NCBI GenBank assembly: GCA_019264505.1
Contig: JAHUZY010000468.1
Span: 1-5,307, forward strand
Direction: 5' to 3'
Origin: Phenylobacterium sp.
GTDB taxonomy: Bacteria; Pseudomonadota; Alphaproteobacteria; Caulobacterales; Caulobacteraceae
DNA length: 5,307 nt
Shown here: positions 4,826 to 5,307 of the stretch, piece by piece
How the letters are laid out: each line of letters begins with the position of its first letter
Position numbering within the stretch: position 1 is the stretch's first letter
Program-made: the position numbers and the translations under genes
The notes under the pieces: generated by a model
The model's database searches: none
Told to the model about the DNA's origin: nothing
Seen by the model: the letters and a program-made list of their open reading frames with translations, nothing else

Positions 4826-5307
4826 TTGGCCAAGACCACACTCGACAAGGACCTCGGTAAGGTCACGCGCCTGCAGAGCGCCACCCAGGATATCTCTCGT
4901 CAGATCGCCCTGCCGGGACTCTCGATCCTGTTTCTGGTGGCGGTGACCATCTTCGCCACCCTGGTGGTGGCCGACGGGCCCCTGGCCATCTATGCGATCA
5001 TCGGCGCGGTGGTCGCCGGCTATCTGGCCCTGAACATCGGGGCCAATGACGTGGCCAACAATATGGGTCCGGCGGTGGGCAGCAAGGCCCTGCCCATGGC
5101 CGCGGCCCTGGTCATAGCCGGCATCTGCGAGGCCGCCGGCGCCATCCTGGCCGGCGGGGACGTGGTCGCCACCGTCTCCAAGGGCATCATCACCCCGCCC
5201 GCCGATCTGGGGACCATCAACTTCATCCTGGTGATGACCGCCGCCCTGTTCGCCGCCGCGGTCTGGATCAACCTGGCCACCGTGATCGGGGCGCCGGTCT
5301 CCACCAC
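4826..5307 (+). CDS. PiT-family inorganic phosphate transporter (PHO4 family), 3'-truncated by the window
   Basis: The first 160 codons of a low-affinity inorganic phosphate permease of the inner membrane. The diagnostic signature GANDVANN is at residues 72-79, followed by GPAVGSKAL (81-89), CEAAGAILAGGDVV (101-114) and TVSKGI (116-121), all characteristic of this family's first repeat. Hydrophobic spans are at about 29-49, 52-70, 90-109 and 131-155. The ~28-residue charged N-terminal extension (KTTLDKDLGKVTRLQSATQD) is typical of longer alphaproteobacterial members. The frame is closed by TAA at 4784-4786, and the only start codon before the first TM is TTG 4826, with at best a weak GGA-type SD at 4815-4817. 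The rest of the protein, including the second signature repeat, lies beyond the right edge. No functional link to the serine genes is evident. Confidence 0.88.
   Translation, partial: MAKTTLDKDLGKVTRLQSATQDISRQIALPGLSILFLVAVTIFATLVVADGPLAIYAIIGAVVAGYLALNIGANDVANNMGPAVGSKALPMAAALVIAGICEAAGAILAGGDVVATVSKGIITPPADLGTINFILVMTAALFAAAVWINLATVIGAPVST

Noticed and set aside
4744..4860. Small Arg-rich ORF from ATG 4744 in the gap before the phosphate transporter
   Set aside because: It has no SD, its composition looks like random GC-rich sequence, and it overlaps the transporter N-terminus in another frame.
1..5307. Search for CRISPR arrays, tRNA/rRNA genes, insertion sequences or attachment sites
   Set aside because: No regularly spaced repeats, no cloverleaf-like sequence and no transposase motif were seen on either strand.

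Overview
The window is GC-rich DNA that most likely comes from a Caulobacter-like alphaproteobacterium (Caulobacteraceae: Caulobacter, Phenylobacterium or Brevundimonas). The evidence is the codon usage (almost every third base is G or C), tandem CtrA-type TTAA-N7-TTAA boxes, a GANTC (CcrM-type) site in an intergenic promoter region, the alphaproteobacterial form of serC followed by a long serA, and a paired C/G-rich intergenic repeat. The genus assignment is inference.

Layout. Positions 1-217 (minus strand) hold the first 72 codons of a membrane protein, probably a sensor histidine kinase, reading off the left edge. A divergent intergenic region (218-406) carries two CtrA-like boxes 20 bp apart, a small inverted repeat and a GANTC site. 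It precedes an unrecognised 110-residue helical soluble protein (407-739). A perfect 13-bp hairpin (758-789) then sits directly in front of a 155-residue multi-pass membrane protein (792-1259) and buries its ribosome binding site. The core is the phosphorylated serine-biosynthesis pair: serC (best start GTG 1373, end 2542) and serA (2688-4265). The serC leader can form competing hairpins that cover its Shine-Dalgarno sequence and is a candidate for the alphaproteobacterial serC RNA motif. The 145-bp gap between serC and serA is mostly an inverted pair of C/G-rich hairpins. After serA, a GC-rich hairpin abuts the start of a small ParB/sulfiredoxin-fold-like gene (4307-4681). A 144-bp gap with short repeats leads to a PiT-family phosphate transporter (from TTG 4826) that runs off the right edge.

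How the genes work together. SerA oxidises 3-phosphoglycerate to 3-phosphohydroxypyruvate and SerC transaminates that to 3-phosphoserine, so the two adjacent genes supply the first two steps of serine synthesis. SerC may also serve vitamin B6 synthesis. No other functional link between neighbours is evident. The kinase fragment and the 110-residue gene share a putative CtrA-controlled divergent promoter, which suggests cell-cycle-dependent expression.

Nothing here is clearly a new system. The most interesting parts are regulatory: the CtrA box pair beside an unknown gene, the SD-sequestering hairpin at 758-789, the switch-like serC leader, and the inverted repeat pair inside the ser operon.
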